A DNA stretch of 64,000 bases from Streptomyces pacificus (lineage in GTDB: Bacteria > Actinomycetota > Actinomycetes > Streptomycetales > Streptomycetaceae). Numbering within the stretch: the stretch's first letter is position 1; every line of letters starts with the position of its first letter. Of this stretch, positions 7,949 to 17,117 are shown in pieces. The stretch is taken from positions 372,001 to 436,000 of the forward strand of contig NZ_BLLG01000002.1 of NCBI RefSeq assembly GCF_011766325.1, written 5' to 3'. A model generated the notes under the pieces. That model worked only from the letters and a program-made list of their open reading frames with translations. It did not search any database and was not told the origin of the DNA. The position numbers were made by a program, and so were the translations under genes.

Positions 7949-8041
7949 CTGACGCATCGTCGGCCACTTGACGGATTTCCCGTCATCTGACGAATCCTGC
8001 GTCACCTGACGAACCCCGTGTCACCTGACGGATCAGCGCCC
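7949..8041. promoter_or_regulatory. Five TGACG-centred repeats with an exact 19-bp period upstream of phzC
   Basis: TGACG begins at 7950, 7969, 7988, 8007 and 8026, each exactly 19 bp after the last. The better copies extend to CGTCANCTGACGRA, so each unit is itself a small palindrome (CGTCA-NN-TGACG). The array ends about 165 bp before the phzC start, in a 480-bp gap with no gene, and is the obvious control region for the operon. The binder is unknown. SARP regulators also use short direct repeats, but with spacing of about 11 or 22 bp rather than 19. Confidence 0.7.
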
Positions 8042-8205
8042 ATCTTGTTGGTGGCGCCGGGGAACCCGTCGGACGATCGGTGAGCCGCACAGGGAATCGC
8101 GAAATTCGGCCACCTTTTCGGAATCCCCCATTCCCGCCCTCTGCCGTCTGTTCCCTCTTTTGCGCCCTGCACCGCCTTACCGGTTCTTGTGATGGGAGAA
8201 AACCA

Positions 8206-9408
8206 GTGGACAACGCCCTGCTCGATATGCGGTATGAACAGGCGTTGCACCAGCCACCCTGGGAGGACGAGGCGGAGGTGCTGCGGGTGCGCAAGGAACT
8301 CACCGCGCTGCCCGCACTCGTCGCCGCCGAGGACGTGAGCTCCCTGCGATCCATGCTCGCCCGGGTGGCCGCGGGCGAGGCCCATATCGTGCAGGCGGGC
8401 GACTGCGCGGAGGACACCGCCGAGTGCACCCCCGGTCACGTCGCACGCAAGGCGGGCCTGCTGAACATGCTCGCTGGGGCACTGCAGATGGACACCACCC
8501 GGCCGGTGGTACGCGTCGGCCGGATAGCCGGGCAGTTCGGCAAGCCCCGGTCCCACCCCACCGAGCGTGTCGGAAGCCTCGAACTGCCGGTCTACCGAGG
8601 CCACATGGTCAACAGCCCCGAGCCCACCCCCGAGTCGCGCCGCCCCGACCCCCGGCGGCTGCTCACCGGCTACCGGTCCGCCCGGGACGCCATGGGGTAC
8701 CTCGGCTGGCCCGGCGCCCACCGGCAGGCCCGTATCGGGGCGCCTGTGTGGACCAGTCACGAGGCGCTGCTGCTGGACTACGAGGTACCGATGCTGCGCC
8801 GGCAGCCGGACGGCCGGCTGCTGCTCACGTCCACTCACTGGCCGTGGGTCGGGGAGCGCACCCGGCAGCTCGACGGCGCCCATGTCGCCCTGCTCGCCGA
8901 GGTCGTGAACCCGGTGGCCTGCAAGGTCGGTCCCGGGATGACCGTCGACGAGGTACTGGCCCTGTGCGAACGGCTCGACCCCCGCCGCGAAGAGGGCAGG
9001 CTCACGCTGATCACGCGGATGGGCGCGGAGGCGATCGCCGAGCGGCTGCCCCCGCTGGTGGCCGCCGTACGCGCCGCCGGGTTCCCGGTGGTCTGGCTGA
9101 CCGATCCGATGCACGCCAACACCGTCAGCACACCGGACGGCCTCAAGTCCCGGTTCCTGGAGACGATCCTTCGCGAGGTGGACGGATTCCGGTACGCGGT
9201 CGCCGCGGCGGGCGGGGCCGCGGGTGGGCTGCACCTGGAGACCACTCCCGACGACGTCACCGAATGCGTCCGGGACGACTCCGAGATCGGCCTTGTCGGC
9301 ACCCGCTACACCACCTGCTGCGACCCGCGCCTCAACCCGGCCCAGGCCCTGTCGGTGGTCTCGGCCTGGTGGACGACCGACCGCCGCACCCGCCCGGCGG
9401 CGGCGTAG
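8206..9408 (+). CDS. phzC: Class II DAHP synthase, PhzC-like
   Basis: This 400-residue enzyme condenses phosphoenolpyruvate and erythrose-4-phosphate to DAHP, the first step of the shikimate pathway. Plant-type (class II) motifs are clear: QAGDCAE near residue 65, RVGRIAGQFGKPRS near 103, GERTRQLDGAHV near 217, NPVACKVGPG, and the metal-site WLTDPMHANT. At 400 residues it matches PhzC enzymes of phenazine operons rather than the longer primary-metabolism enzymes, which carry extra N-terminal sequence. GTG 8206 is chosen because GGGAGAA (8194-8200) sits directly before it; upstream in-frame codons look non-coding. It leads an operon with phzD and phzE and would boost chorismate supply. Confidence 0.9.
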   Translation: MDNALLDMRYEQALHQPPWEDEAEVLRVRKELTALPALVAAEDVSSLRSMLARVAAGEAHIVQAGDCAEDTAECTPGHVARKAGLLNMLAGALQMDTTRPVVRVGRIAGQFGKPRSHPTERVGSLELPVYRGHMVNSPEPTPESRRPDPRRLLTGYRSARDAMGYLGWPGAHRQARIGAPVWTSHEALLLDYEVPMLRRQPDGRLLLTSTHWPWVGERTRQLDGAHVALLAEVVNPVACKVGPGMTVDEVLALCERLDPRREEGRLTLITRMGAEAIAERLPPLVAAVRAAGFPVVWLTDPMHANTVSTPDGLKSRFLETILREVDGFRYAVAAAGGAAGGLHLETTPDDVTECVRDDSEIGLVGTRYTTCCDPRLNPAQALSVVSAWWTTDRRTRPAAA

Positions 9409-9480
9409 GAGGCACGCACGGCCCCGCGCACACGGCCCCCCCGTACGCCCACAGCCCTTCGCACTGAGGAGAGAACAGTC

Positions 9481-10146
9481 ATGGCGGGCATCCCCCCCAT
9501 CGAACCGTATCCGCTGCCGTCGGCCGACGACCTGCCCGGGAACACCGCACGGTGGTGCGCCCACCCGGACCGTGCGGTGCTGCTGCTCCACGACATGCAG
9601 CGCTACTTTCTGCGCCCGCTGCCCGCGGCCCTGCGCGACCCGCTGGTACGCAACGCCGCGCGCCTGCGCGAGGGGGCCGCTGCGGCCGGTGTGCCGGTGG
9701 CGTACACCGCGCAGCCCGGCGGCATGACCGACGAGCAGCGCGGTCTGCTCCTGGACTTCTGGGGTCCGGGCATGCGCGTCGACCCGGCGGACCGGAACGT
9801 CGCCGAGCCGCTGTCACCGGGGCCTGGCGACCGGGTGTTCACCAAGTGGCGCTACAGCGCCTTCTTCCGCTCCGGCCTGCTGGACTGGATGCGCGAGCTG
9901 GGGCGCGACCAGCTGATCGTGTGCGGGGTGTACGCCCACGTCGGCGTCCTGATGACGGCGGTCGAGGCCTTCACCCACGACATCCGGCCGTTCCTCGTTG
10001 CGGACGCGGTCGCGGACTTCTCCGCCGAGTACCACCGGATGGCCGTCGAGTACGCCGCGCAGCGGTGCGCCATGGTCACCAGTACCCGTACCGTCCTCGC
10101 CGAACTGGGGACCACCACCGCCGCACCAGCCGGAGCCGTCGCATGA
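9481..10146 (+). CDS. phzD: Isochorismatase-family enzyme, PhzD-like (ADIC hydrolase)
   Basis: This 221-residue hydrolase should convert 2-amino-2-deoxyisochorismate (ADIC) to trans-2,3-dihydro-3-hydroxyanthranilate (DHHA) plus pyruvate. The catalytic residues fall at exactly the positions known in Pseudomonas PhzD: Asp38 in [10 protein letters not shown] and Lys122 in [10 protein letters not shown]. The [10 protein letters not shown] segment near residue 150 is typical of PhzD and related isochorismatases. It begins at ATG 9481 behind GAGGAGAG. Its stop overlaps the start of phzE (ATGA), so the two are translationally coupled. The N-terminal [15 protein letters not shown] run is also typical of this family. 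Confidence 0.92.
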   Translation: MAGIPPIEPYPLPSADDLPGNTARWCAHPDRAVLLLHDMQRYFLRPLPAALRDPLVRNAARLREGAAAAGVPVAYTAQPGGMTDEQRGLLLDFWGPGMRVDPADRNVAEPLSPGPGDRVFTKWRYSAFFRSGLLDWMRELGRDQLIVCGVYAHVGVLMTAVEAFTHDIRPFLVADAVADFSAEYHRMAVEYAAQRCAMVTSTRTVLAELGTTTAAPAGAVA

Positions 10147-12050
10147 CCGTGCCCGCCGACCTGCTCACCCGGGTGCTGGCCCCGCACCCGCCCGCCTTCG
10201 CCCTGCTGCACCGCCCGGAGTCGGGCGACCCGGGCACCGTGGACTTGCTCCTCGGCGAGATCACCACACCGGCGTCCCTCGCCGAACTGCCGCTGCCCGA
10301 ACAGGCGCCGGCCGCCGGCGGCCCCCGGCACGAACTGCTCACGCTCATCCCCTACCGGCAGATCACCGAGCGAGGCTTCGCCGCCCCCGACGACGGCGAG
10401 CCGCTGATCGCGATGACCGTCACCGAGCAGTCCCCGCTGCCGCTCGGCGAGGTGCTGTCCCGGCTCCCGGATGTGCCGATCGACCTCTCCGGCGGCCACT
10501 TCGATGTGGACGACGCAACGTACGCCGCCACGGTCCGCAGGATCATCGCCGACGAGATCGGTACCGGTGAGGGGGCGAACTTCGTCCTCAAGCGCTCCTT
10601 CGTCGCCGACATCGCCGACTGCACCCCGCACAGCGCGCTCTCGTTCTTCCGCCGACTGCTGCGCGGCGAGTCCGGTGCGTACTGGACGTTCGTCGTCCAC
10701 ACCGGCGACCGCACCTTCGTGGGAGCCACCCCGGAGCGGCACATCAGCCTGTCGGGCCGTACGGCCGTGATGAATCCGATCAGCGGAACCTACCGCTACC
10801 CCGCCACCGGACCGGCCCTGCCCGAAGTGCTCCGCTTCCTGGCCGACCGCAAGGAGGCCGACGAACTGAACATGGTCGTCGACGAAGAGCTGAAGATGAT
10901 GGCCGGCATCTGCGACACCGGCGGCCGGGTGGTGGGCCCGTACCTGAAGGAGATGGCGCGGCTCGCCCACACCGAGTACGTCATCGAGGGCCGCAGTACC
11001 CGCGACCCTCGGGAGATCCTGCACGCGTCGATGTTCGCGCCCACCGTCACCGGCAGCCCGCTGGAGAGCGCCTGCCGGGTGATCAGCCGCTACGAGCCCG
11101 CGGGCCGCGGCTACTACAGCGGCGTGGCCGCCCTCATCGGCCACGACGAACGGGGCCGCCGTGCCCTGGACTCGTCCATCCTGATCCGCACCGCCGACAT
11201 CGACACCACGGGCCGGGTGAGCATCGGCGTCGGAGCCACCCTCGTCCGCCACTCCGACCCGGAATCCGAGGTCGCCGAGACACGGGCCAAGGCGGCCGGG
11301 CTGCTCGCGGCGCTCCGGCCGGACGGCCCGGGGGCGCACCAGGCGCCCGCCGCCGTGCGTTTCGGCGACCACCCGGACGTGCGGGCCGCCCTGGAGCGGC
11401 GCAACGCCACCCTGGCCGGTTTCTGGCTGGCCGACGACAGCGGGGAAACACGGCCCTCGGCTCTTGCGGGGCAGCGGGTGCTGGTGGTAGACGCCGAGGA
11501 CGCCTTCACGTCCATGATCGGCCACCAGTTGCGTGTGCTGGGGCTGGAGGTGGCGATCCGCCGCTTCGACGAACCGTATTCCTTCGACGGCCACGACCTC
11601 GTCGTCATGGGCCCCGGGCCCGGCGATCCGCGCGAGACGGAGCATCCGAAGATCGCCCATCTGCGGTCCGCGATCGACACCCTGCTCGCGGAGCGGCGGC
11701 CGTTCCTCGCAGTGTGCCTCAGCCATCAGGTGCTGAGCCGACGGCTCGGCTTCGAGCTGGTCCGCCGGGACGTACCCCACCAGGGCGTGCAGCGGGAGAT
11801 CGACCTCTTCGGCGCCCGGGAGCGCGTCGGCTTCTACAACACGTTCGCCGCGCACAGCACCGAGGACAAGGCCGACCGCGAGGGTGTGGGCCTGATCGAG
11901 GTGAGCCGCGACCCGGGGACCAGTGAGGTGCACGCTCTGCGAGGCCCGCACTTCGCCTCCTTGCAGTTCCACGCCGAGTCGGTGCTCACCGAGGACGGCG
12001 TACGGCTCGTCGGCGGCCTGATGAGCGAGGTTCTGGGCGTCCGGCGGTGA
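10143..12050 (+). CDS. phzE: ADIC synthase, PhzE-like fused anthranilate-synthase-type enzyme
   Basis: This 635-residue two-domain protein aminates chorismate to 2-amino-2-deoxyisochorismate. The N-terminal chorismate-binding (TrpE-like) domain covers about residues 1-400 with [28 protein letters not shown] and the [14 protein letters not shown] end. The C-terminal class I glutamine amidotransferase domain covers about 430-635, with nucleophile Cys in FLAVCLSHQ and His/Glu in LQFHAES. The domain order and length match PhzE. Trp-pathway fusions have the same order, but the tight coupling with phzD (ATGA overlap) and phzC decides for PhzE. The next gene is on the other strand, so the operon ends here. 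Confidence 0.93.
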   Translation: MTVPADLLTRVLAPHPPAFALLHRPESGDPGTVDLLLGEITTPASLAELPLPEQAPAAGGPRHELLTLIPYRQITERGFAAPDDGEPLIAMTVTEQSPLPLGEVLSRLPDVPIDLSGGHFDVDDATYAATVRRIIADEIGTGEGANFVLKRSFVADIADCTPHSALSFFRRLLRGESGAYWTFVVHTGDRTFVGATPERHISLSGRTAVMNPISGTYRYPATGPALPEVLRFLADRKEADELNMVVDEELKMMAGICDTGGRVVGPYLKEMARLAHTEYVIEGRSTRDPREILHASMFAPTVTGSPLESACRVISRYEPAGRGYYSGVAALIGHDERGRRALDSSILIRTADIDTTGRVSIGVGATLVRHSDPESEVAETRAKAAGLLAALRPDGPGAHQAPAAVRFGDHPDVRAALERRNATLAGFWLADDSGETRPSALAGQRVLVVDAEDAFTSMIGHQLRVLGLEVAIRRFDEPYSFDGHDLVVMGPGPGDPRETEHPKIAHLRSAIDTLLAERRPFLAVCLSHQVLSRRLGFELVRRDVPHQGVQREIDLFGARERVGFYNTFAAHSTEDKADREGVGLIEVSRDPGTSEVHALRGPHFASLQFHAESVLTEDGVRLVGGLMSEVLGVRR

Positions 12051-12204
12051 ACCGTGCGGGCCGGCCGCCCGCCCGCGGACAGGGCGGGGCGTCGCGCCCG
12101 CCCGACGGCCGGCCGCGCGGTCCCGGAGGGGGCCACCGCCCGGACGTGCCCCTGGCGGACCCCATCCGCAGGCGCACGGCCGGTGCGGGGCGTGCGCCGG
12201 GCCG

Positions 12205-13725
12205 CTACCGCGGGCTCCGGTCTCCTGCCGCATCCGACACCCGCGCCATCCACTCCTCCACTTCACGGGAAGCGCTCGGCATCGCGGCGGACAGGTTCTC
12301 GCAGCCGTCCCCGGTCACCAGCACGTCGTCCTCGATGCGCACCCCGATGCCGCGGAACTCCTCCGGTGCGAGCAGGTCGTCCGCCTTGAAGTACAGGCCC
12401 GGCTCGACGGTGAGGACCATGCCCGGCTGCAGCTCGCCGTCCATGTAGTCCTCGCGCAGCAGCAGCTGGCAGTCGTGCACGTCCATGCCCAGGTGGTGGG
12501 AGGTCCCGTGGACCATCCAGCGGCGGTGCCAGCCCCCGTGCTCCGGATCGAGGGTCCGCTCCGGCGTGACCCCGTCGGGCAGCAGCCCCCACTCGTGCAG
12601 GCGGCGTGCGATGACCTCGTTCGCCGCGGCGTGGACGTCGCTGAACCTGTTGCCGGGCCGCACCGCCGCCATCCCGGCCTGCTGCGCCTCGTGGACCGTG
12701 TCGTAGATCCTGCGCTGCACATCGGTGAAGCGGCCGTTCACCGGCAGGGTGCGGGTGATATCGGCGGTGAACAGGGAGTCGACCTCGATCCCCGCGTCGA
12801 TGAGGATCAGGTCGCCGTCCCGGACCTCGCCGCTGTTCCTCGTCCAGTGGATGGTGTTGGCGTGGTCACCGGACGCGCAGATGGACTCGTATCCGACGCC
12901 GTTGCCCCGGTGCCGGGCATGGAGGCCGAACATCCCCTCGACCCACCGCTCGCCGCGCCCCTTGCGCACGGCCTCCGGCAGGGTGGCGATGATCGCCTCG
13001 AACCCCTGGTGGGTGGCGGCGATCGCCTTGCGCATCTCGCCGACCTCCCAGTCGTCCTTGACGATCCGCATCCCCGACAGGTGGCGGGCCAGTTCCTCGT
13101 CGGCCTCCTCCTGCTGCTCCGCGGACAGCGGCGTGCCCGCCTGGGCGCGGGTGGTGTCCACCAGCCCGGCGAGCAGCGGATCGGCCGAACGGACCACGCG
13201 CAGCCGGACGGCGGCATCGTCCTTGGCCAGGTCGTCGGCGAGGGAGTCGATAGGGCGGGCGGTCAGACCGAGTTGCGACTCGACATCGGCGACGGCGGGC
13301 CGGGCCCCGACCCAGAACTCCCCGTACCGGGAGTCGGTGGAGAACTCCTCGGAGTCCCGCGGGGCCGGCGGCCGGAAGTACAGGACGGCGTGGTGGCCGC
13401 CCTCGGGGCCGGGATGCAGCACCAGAACGCTGTCGGGCTCGGCGTGTGCGCCGAGCCCGGACAGGTGGGCGAAAGCCGTGTGCGGACGGAAGGTGTAGTC
13501 GGTGTCGTTACTGCGCACCTTCAGGCCGCCGCCGGGGATGACGAGCCGCTCGCCGGGGAACCGCAGGGACAGGGCCGCCCGCCTGCGGGCGGCGTGGTCG
13601 GCGACCTCGGCACGGGGGGTGGGCGACCGCTCGCCGGCCGCCCACCCGGAGGCCATGAACTCGCGGAACGCGGTGCTGGTGGGAGTGCCGCGGTGGCCGG
13701 CCTTCGGTTGGTCCTCGCTCGTCAT
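12205..13725 (-). CDS. pepP: Xaa-Pro aminopeptidase (M24B family)
   Basis: This 506-residue cytoplasmic metallopeptidase removes N-terminal residues preceding proline. An aminopeptidase-P N-terminal domain (about 40-180) is followed by the pita-bread catalytic domain. Metal ligands are visible in order: LILIDAG (Asp) and FTADITRTLP (Asp), the His in HGTSHHLGMDVHD, Glu in LTVEPGLYF and Glu in GIGVRIEDDVLV. The ATG at 13725 has AGGA at a sensible distance; the in-frame ATG at 13734 sits directly on that element. It faces the phz-type operon tail to tail and looks like ordinary chromosome. Streptomyces usually have more than one such gene. Confidence 0.92.
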   Translation of the reverse strand: MTSEDQPKAGHRGTPTSTAFREFMASGWAAGERSPTPRAEVADHAARRRAALSLRFPGERLVIPGGGLKVRSNDTDYTFRPHTAFAHLSGLGAHAEPDSVLVLHPGPEGGHHAVLYFRPPAPRDSEEFSTDSRYGEFWVGARPAVADVESQLGLTARPIDSLADDLAKDDAAVRLRVVRSADPLLAGLVDTTRAQAGTPLSAEQQEEADEELARHLSGMRIVKDDWEVGEMRKAIAATHQGFEAIIATLPEAVRKGRGERWVEGMFGLHARHRGNGVGYESICASGDHANTIHWTRNSGEVRDGDLILIDAGIEVDSLFTADITRTLPVNGRFTDVQRRIYDTVHEAQQAGMAAVRPGNRFSDVHAAANEVIARRLHEWGLLPDGVTPERTLDPEHGGWHRRWMVHGTSHHLGMDVHDCQLLLREDYMDGELQPGMVLTVEPGLYFKADDLLAPEEFRGIGVRIEDDVLVTGDGCENLSAAMPSASREVEEWMARVSDAAGDRSPR

Positions 13726-13891
13726 GCCGGCCATCCTGTCAGACCGGCCAACCGCCCGGGCCCCTTGTGGACAACTGCGGACCCCTGCGGGCGGTCGGGT
13801 ACGGCGGACCTTCGCAAAGGGGCGCCGGGGCCATGGTGCCGGTCGAAGCGGAGGGGGAGGGGAGGCCCGAGATCGGGCCCGCGCTCCCCCG

Positions 13892-14326
13892 TCAACCGCT
13901 ACCCGGCCCGAGGAACGACAGGCGGACCTGACGCTCAGGATTGCCCCTGTTGGTGTCGACCAGGCAGACCGACTGCCAGCCGCCGAGTTGCAGGCTTCCG
14001 CCGACGACCGGCAGGGTGGCGTGGGGCGGCACCAGCGCGGGAAGGACGTGGTCGCGGCCGTGGCCAGGCCTGTCGTGGCGGTGCTGGTAGCGGTCGTCCG
14101 CGGGGAGCAGCACATGCAGCGTGGAGAGCAGGTCGTCGTCGCTGCCCGCGCCGGTCTCGATCAGCGCGATGCCCGCGGTGGTGTGGGGCACGAACACATG
14201 AAGCAGACCGTCACGGCCGCCGGCGGCTTCCGCGAGGAACTTCTCGCAGGCCAGGGTCAGATCGGTCACGGTCTCCGCCGTGCCGGTGGTGAGGTCGAGA
14301 ACACGGGTGGTGAAGGCTTCGGGCAT
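13892..14326 (-). CDS. YjbQ/UPF0047 family protein
   Basis: This 144-residue protein belongs to the YjbQ (UPF0047) family, described as having secondary thiamine-phosphate synthase activity. The family signature HVFVPHTTAGIALIETGAG lies at about residues 43-62, and a second conserved block covers GGSLQLGGWQSVCLVDTN with the basic end NPERQVRLSFLG. Length is normal for the family. It lies 166 bp upstream of the aminopeptidase on the same strand. No regulatory element was recognised. Confidence 0.88.
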   Translation of the reverse strand: MPEAFTTRVLDLTTGTAETVTDLTLACEKFLAEAAGGRDGLLHVFVPHTTAGIALIETGAGSDDDLLSTLHVLLPADDRYQHRHDRPGHGRDHVLPALVPPHATLPVVGGSLQLGGWQSVCLVDTNRGNPERQVRLSFLGPGSG

Positions 14327-14510
14327 ACCCCCATACTCCCTCCGCGTCCGCAAGATCGCGCGTTCGGTTCCGGGCCACCGTCGACGTGCCGGCGTGGACC
14401 GGCCGTCGACCGGGTCCCCCGGCCGGCGCGCCCCCTTGCACGGCCGGTGACGGATCACTCCGTGCGGCGGCCGGGCGGCATCGTCCCGGGCCGGAAGGCT
14501 CTCTCCCGGC

Positions 14511-16340
14511 TCAGGTCACGGCCGGCGCCAACCGGCCGCTCCTGCGCACCAGGGCCGCATAGCGCCCGTTGCGCTCGATGAGTTCCCCGTGTGTCCCGCG
14601 CTCGGCGATCCGGCCCCGCTCGAGGACGACGATCTGGTCGGCGTCCCGCACGGTGGAGAGCCGGTGGGCGATGGTGATCGTCGTGCGCCCGGCGGAGAGC
14701 GCCTCCACGGCGCGCTGCACGGCGAGCTCCGTGCGGGTGTCGAGCGCGCTGGTGGCCTCGTCCAGGATGAGCACCGGCGGGTCGCGGAGGATCGTGCGGG
14801 CGATGGCGAGCCGCTGCTTCTCTCCCCCGGAGAAGCGGTATCCCCGCTCGCCCACCAGCGTGTCGTAGCCGTCGGGCAGCGAGGCGATGTGGTCGTGGAT
14901 CTGCGCGGCCCGCGCCGCCGCCTCGACCTCGCCGTCGGTCGCGTCCGGTTTGGCGAACCGCAGGTTGTCGGCGACCGAGGCGTGGAAGAGGTACGTCTCC
15001 TGGGAGACGACGCCCACGGCCCGGGAGAGGCTGTCGAAGGCGAGGTCGCGGACGTCGACGCCGTCGAGGGTGACCCGGCCTTCGGTGACGTCGTAGAGCC
15101 GGGGCACGAGATAGCTGAGGGTGGACTTCCCGGAGCCGGTCGCTCCCACCACGGCGAGACTGCTGCCCGCCGGGACGGTGATCCCGATGTCCTGGAGGGT
15201 CGGCCCGCTCCCGGCGTCGTAGCGGAAGCCGACGCTCTCGAACCGGACCTCCCCGGCGACTTCGTCCAGCCGGACCGGGTCGTCCGGCTCGGTGATGTCC
15301 ACTCGCAGGTCCAGATACTCGAAGATCCGCTGGAACAGGGCGAGCGACGTCTGGATCTGGACGCCCGTGGACAGCAGGCTCACGGCCGGACGGAACAGTC
15401 CCTGCTGCAGCGAGACGAAGGCGACGAGGGTGCCGATCGAGATCGCGGACCCGCCGGACGCCAGGGTCAGCCCCGCCGCCCAGTACAGAACGGCGGGCAT
15501 CGCGGCCATGACGATACCGATGACGGCCATCCGCCACCGCCCGGCCATGCTGGAGCGGACTTCCAGGCCGACGAGCCGCTCCGACTCCTCGGCGAAGGAC
15601 CGGGTGAGCGAGTCGGCCCGGCCCATCGTGCGGCCGAGCAGGATGCCGCTGACCGACAGCGACTCGGTGACCGTCGCGGCCATGGCAGCCATCTGCTTCT
15701 GCCGCCGGGTGGTGATGGCCTTGCGCTCGCGGCCGACCCGGCGGCTGATCCAGACGAACACGGGCAGCAGCACCAGCGAGACGGCGGTGAGCCGCCAGTC
15801 GAGCGCGAGCATCGCGACGACGGTGGCGACCACGGCCGTGGCGTTGGAGACCAGGGAGGTCGCCGTGGACGTGACGGTGGCCTGCATGCCGCCGATGTCG
15901 TTGGCGATACGGGACTGGACCTCGCCGGTACGCGTCCGGGTGAAGAACGCGAGCGGCATCCGCTGGAGCCGGCCGTACACGCCGGTGCGCAGGTCGTGCA
16001 TCACCCGCTGGCCGACCGTGGTCGATATCAGGGTCTGCAGCACGCCGAGGACACCGGTGGTCACGGCGGCGGCGATCATCCCGAGGGCGAGCAGCGCCAG
16101 CAGGCCCGTGCGGCCCTGCGGGATCGCGGTGTCGAGGATCTCGCGCAGCAGGAAGGGCGAGGCGACGGTGACCAGCGACGAGGCTGCCACGAGCAGCCCG
16201 ACCGCGGCGAGCCGTGCACGGTAGGGCCGGAAGAGCCGGAGAATGCGCCGTACCTGGGCGGGCTGGGCGGGCTGGGCGGAGCGCGCGGGGTCGAGCGGGC
16301 GGTCGGGAGGTGTCCAGGAAGGACCGTCGTGGTCGCGCAT
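14511..16340 (-). CDS. ABC transporter, fused membrane and ATPase domains (multidrug exporter type)
   Basis: This 609-residue half-transporter has an ABC type-1 transmembrane domain with six predicted helices (about 45-335) and an ATPase domain (about 365-600). Walker A is VVGATGSGKSTLSYL, the signature is FSGGEKQRLAIAR, Walker B is VLILDEATSALD, and the switch His is in TIAHRLSTV. Such proteins dimerise to export lipids or drugs. The ATG at 16340 has GAGGGAG just upstream. A MarR regulator is transcribed divergently from 16436, with an AT-rich 95-bp gap between, suggesting MarR control. Substrate unknown. Confidence 0.9.
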   Translation of the reverse strand: MRDHDGPSWTPPDRPLDPARSAQPAQPAQVRRILRLFRPYRARLAAVGLLVAASSLVTVASPFLLREILDTAIPQGRTGLLALLALGMIAAAVTTGVLGVLQTLISTTVGQRVMHDLRTGVYGRLQRMPLAFFTRTRTGEVQSRIANDIGGMQATVTSTATSLVSNATAVVATVVAMLALDWRLTAVSLVLLPVFVWISRRVGRERKAITTRRQKQMAAMAATVTESLSVSGILLGRTMGRADSLTRSFAEESERLVGLEVRSSMAGRWRMAVIGIVMAAMPAVLYWAAGLTLASGGSAISIGTLVAFVSLQQGLFRPAVSLLSTGVQIQTSLALFQRIFEYLDLRVDITEPDDPVRLDEVAGEVRFESVGFRYDAGSGPTLQDIGITVPAGSSLAVVGATGSGKSTLSYLVPRLYDVTEGRVTLDGVDVRDLAFDSLSRAVGVVSQETYLFHASVADNLRFAKPDATDGEVEAAARAAQIHDHIASLPDGYDTLVGERGYRFSGGEKQRLAIARTILRDPPVLILDEATSALDTRTELAVQRAVEALSAGRTTITIAHRLSTVRDADQIVVLERGRIAERGTHGELIERNGRYAALVRRSGRLAPAVT

Positions 16341-16384
16341 GGGCTCCCTCAGCGGGTCGGGGACCGGACAGCTCGAAGAGCGTA

Positions 16385-16413
16385 GCTCATTATTACCTAT
16401 GTCCATCATGAGC
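16385..16413. promoter_or_regulatory. Candidate MarR operator between the ABC exporter and marR
   Basis: The shared promoter gap holds an AT-rich core flanked by inverted hexamers GCTCAT (16385-16390) and ATGAGC (16408-16413). TGATATC at 16421-16427 could serve as the -10 region of a leaderless marR transcript. The assignment rests on position and symmetry only. Confidence 0.35.
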
Positions 16414-16435
16414 GTCGTCCTGATATCGTCCGGGC

Positions 16436-16900
16436 ATGACCACTCCGGGCCCCGCCACGGACGCGGACGGCGTGCTCGCCGAGCAGCTGCTGCGGCTGAC
16501 GCGCCGGCTGCACCGCGTGCAGCGGCAGCATCTGCAGCCGGTCGGTATCACTCCCGCCCAGGCCCGGCTGCTGCGCGTCGTCGCCCAGTACGACACGGCC
16601 CCGCGGATGGCCGATCTGGCCGCCCGTCTGGAAGTCGTTCCCCGGGCGGTCACCACGCTGGTCGACGGGCTGGAGGGAGCCGGCCGCGTCCGCCGGGTTC
16701 CCGATCCGGCGAACCGCCGGGTGGTGCGCGTCGAGCTCACCGGTCCCGGGCGCTCCACGCTAAGGGAGTTGCGCGGCGCCCGCCGCGCCGCCGCCGACGA
16801 CATCCTGGCGCCGCTGACCACCGAGCAGCGCGAGGCGCTGGGGGTGCTGCTGTCGGCGCTCATCGACGGGGGGACGGGGGCGGCCCGCCGGGAGCCGTGA
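16436..16900 (+). CDS. MarR-family regulator
   Basis: This 154-residue winged-helix regulator has the MarR fold: helix-rich start, recognition region MADLAARLEVVPRAVTTLVDGL, and the wing VRRVPDPANRRVVRVELT, with the typical DPxxRR-like wing arginines. It is divergent from the ABC exporter and probably represses it. No ribosome site precedes ATG 16436, so a leaderless transcript is plausible. The ligand is unknown. Confidence 0.88.
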   Translation: MTTPGPATDADGVLAEQLLRLTRRLHRVQRQHLQPVGITPAQARLLRVVAQYDTAPRMADLAARLEVVPRAVTTLVDGLEGAGRVRRVPDPANRRVVRVELTGPGRSTLRELRGARRAAADDILAPLTTEQREALGVLLSALIDGGTGAARREP

Positions 16901-16939
16901 CGGCGCCTGTCCGTCCCGTCCCGGAGGTCGGAACGTGCG

Positions 16940-16975
16940 GCGCGTGCAGGGAAGGCGGCGCGTGCAGGGAAGGCG
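16940..16975. repeat. 18-bp tandem direct repeat, two copies
   Basis: GCGCGTGCAGGGAAGGCG occurs twice in tandem in the gap between marR and the convergent TPR gene. No gene or terminator was otherwise recognised in 16901-17117. Confidence 0.8.
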
Positions 16976-17117
16976 GCGCAGGGCGGCTCGCGCGCGTCCG
17001 CGTCCCGGCACGGCTCGCACACGGCTGCGGGCGGGCGAGGGGGCGCCCGGCGTTCCCCCCAGCCGATCGCCGGGACGCATGTCGCCGTCGCCTCCGGTGA
17101 GCCCCCGCAGACGGGGG

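Noticed and set aside
7949..8041. CRISPR array or SARP-binding site
   Set aside because: Units are only 19 bp with no variable spacers of CRISPR size, no cas genes are present, and the period does not match the 11/22-bp spacing of known SARP heptamer repeats.
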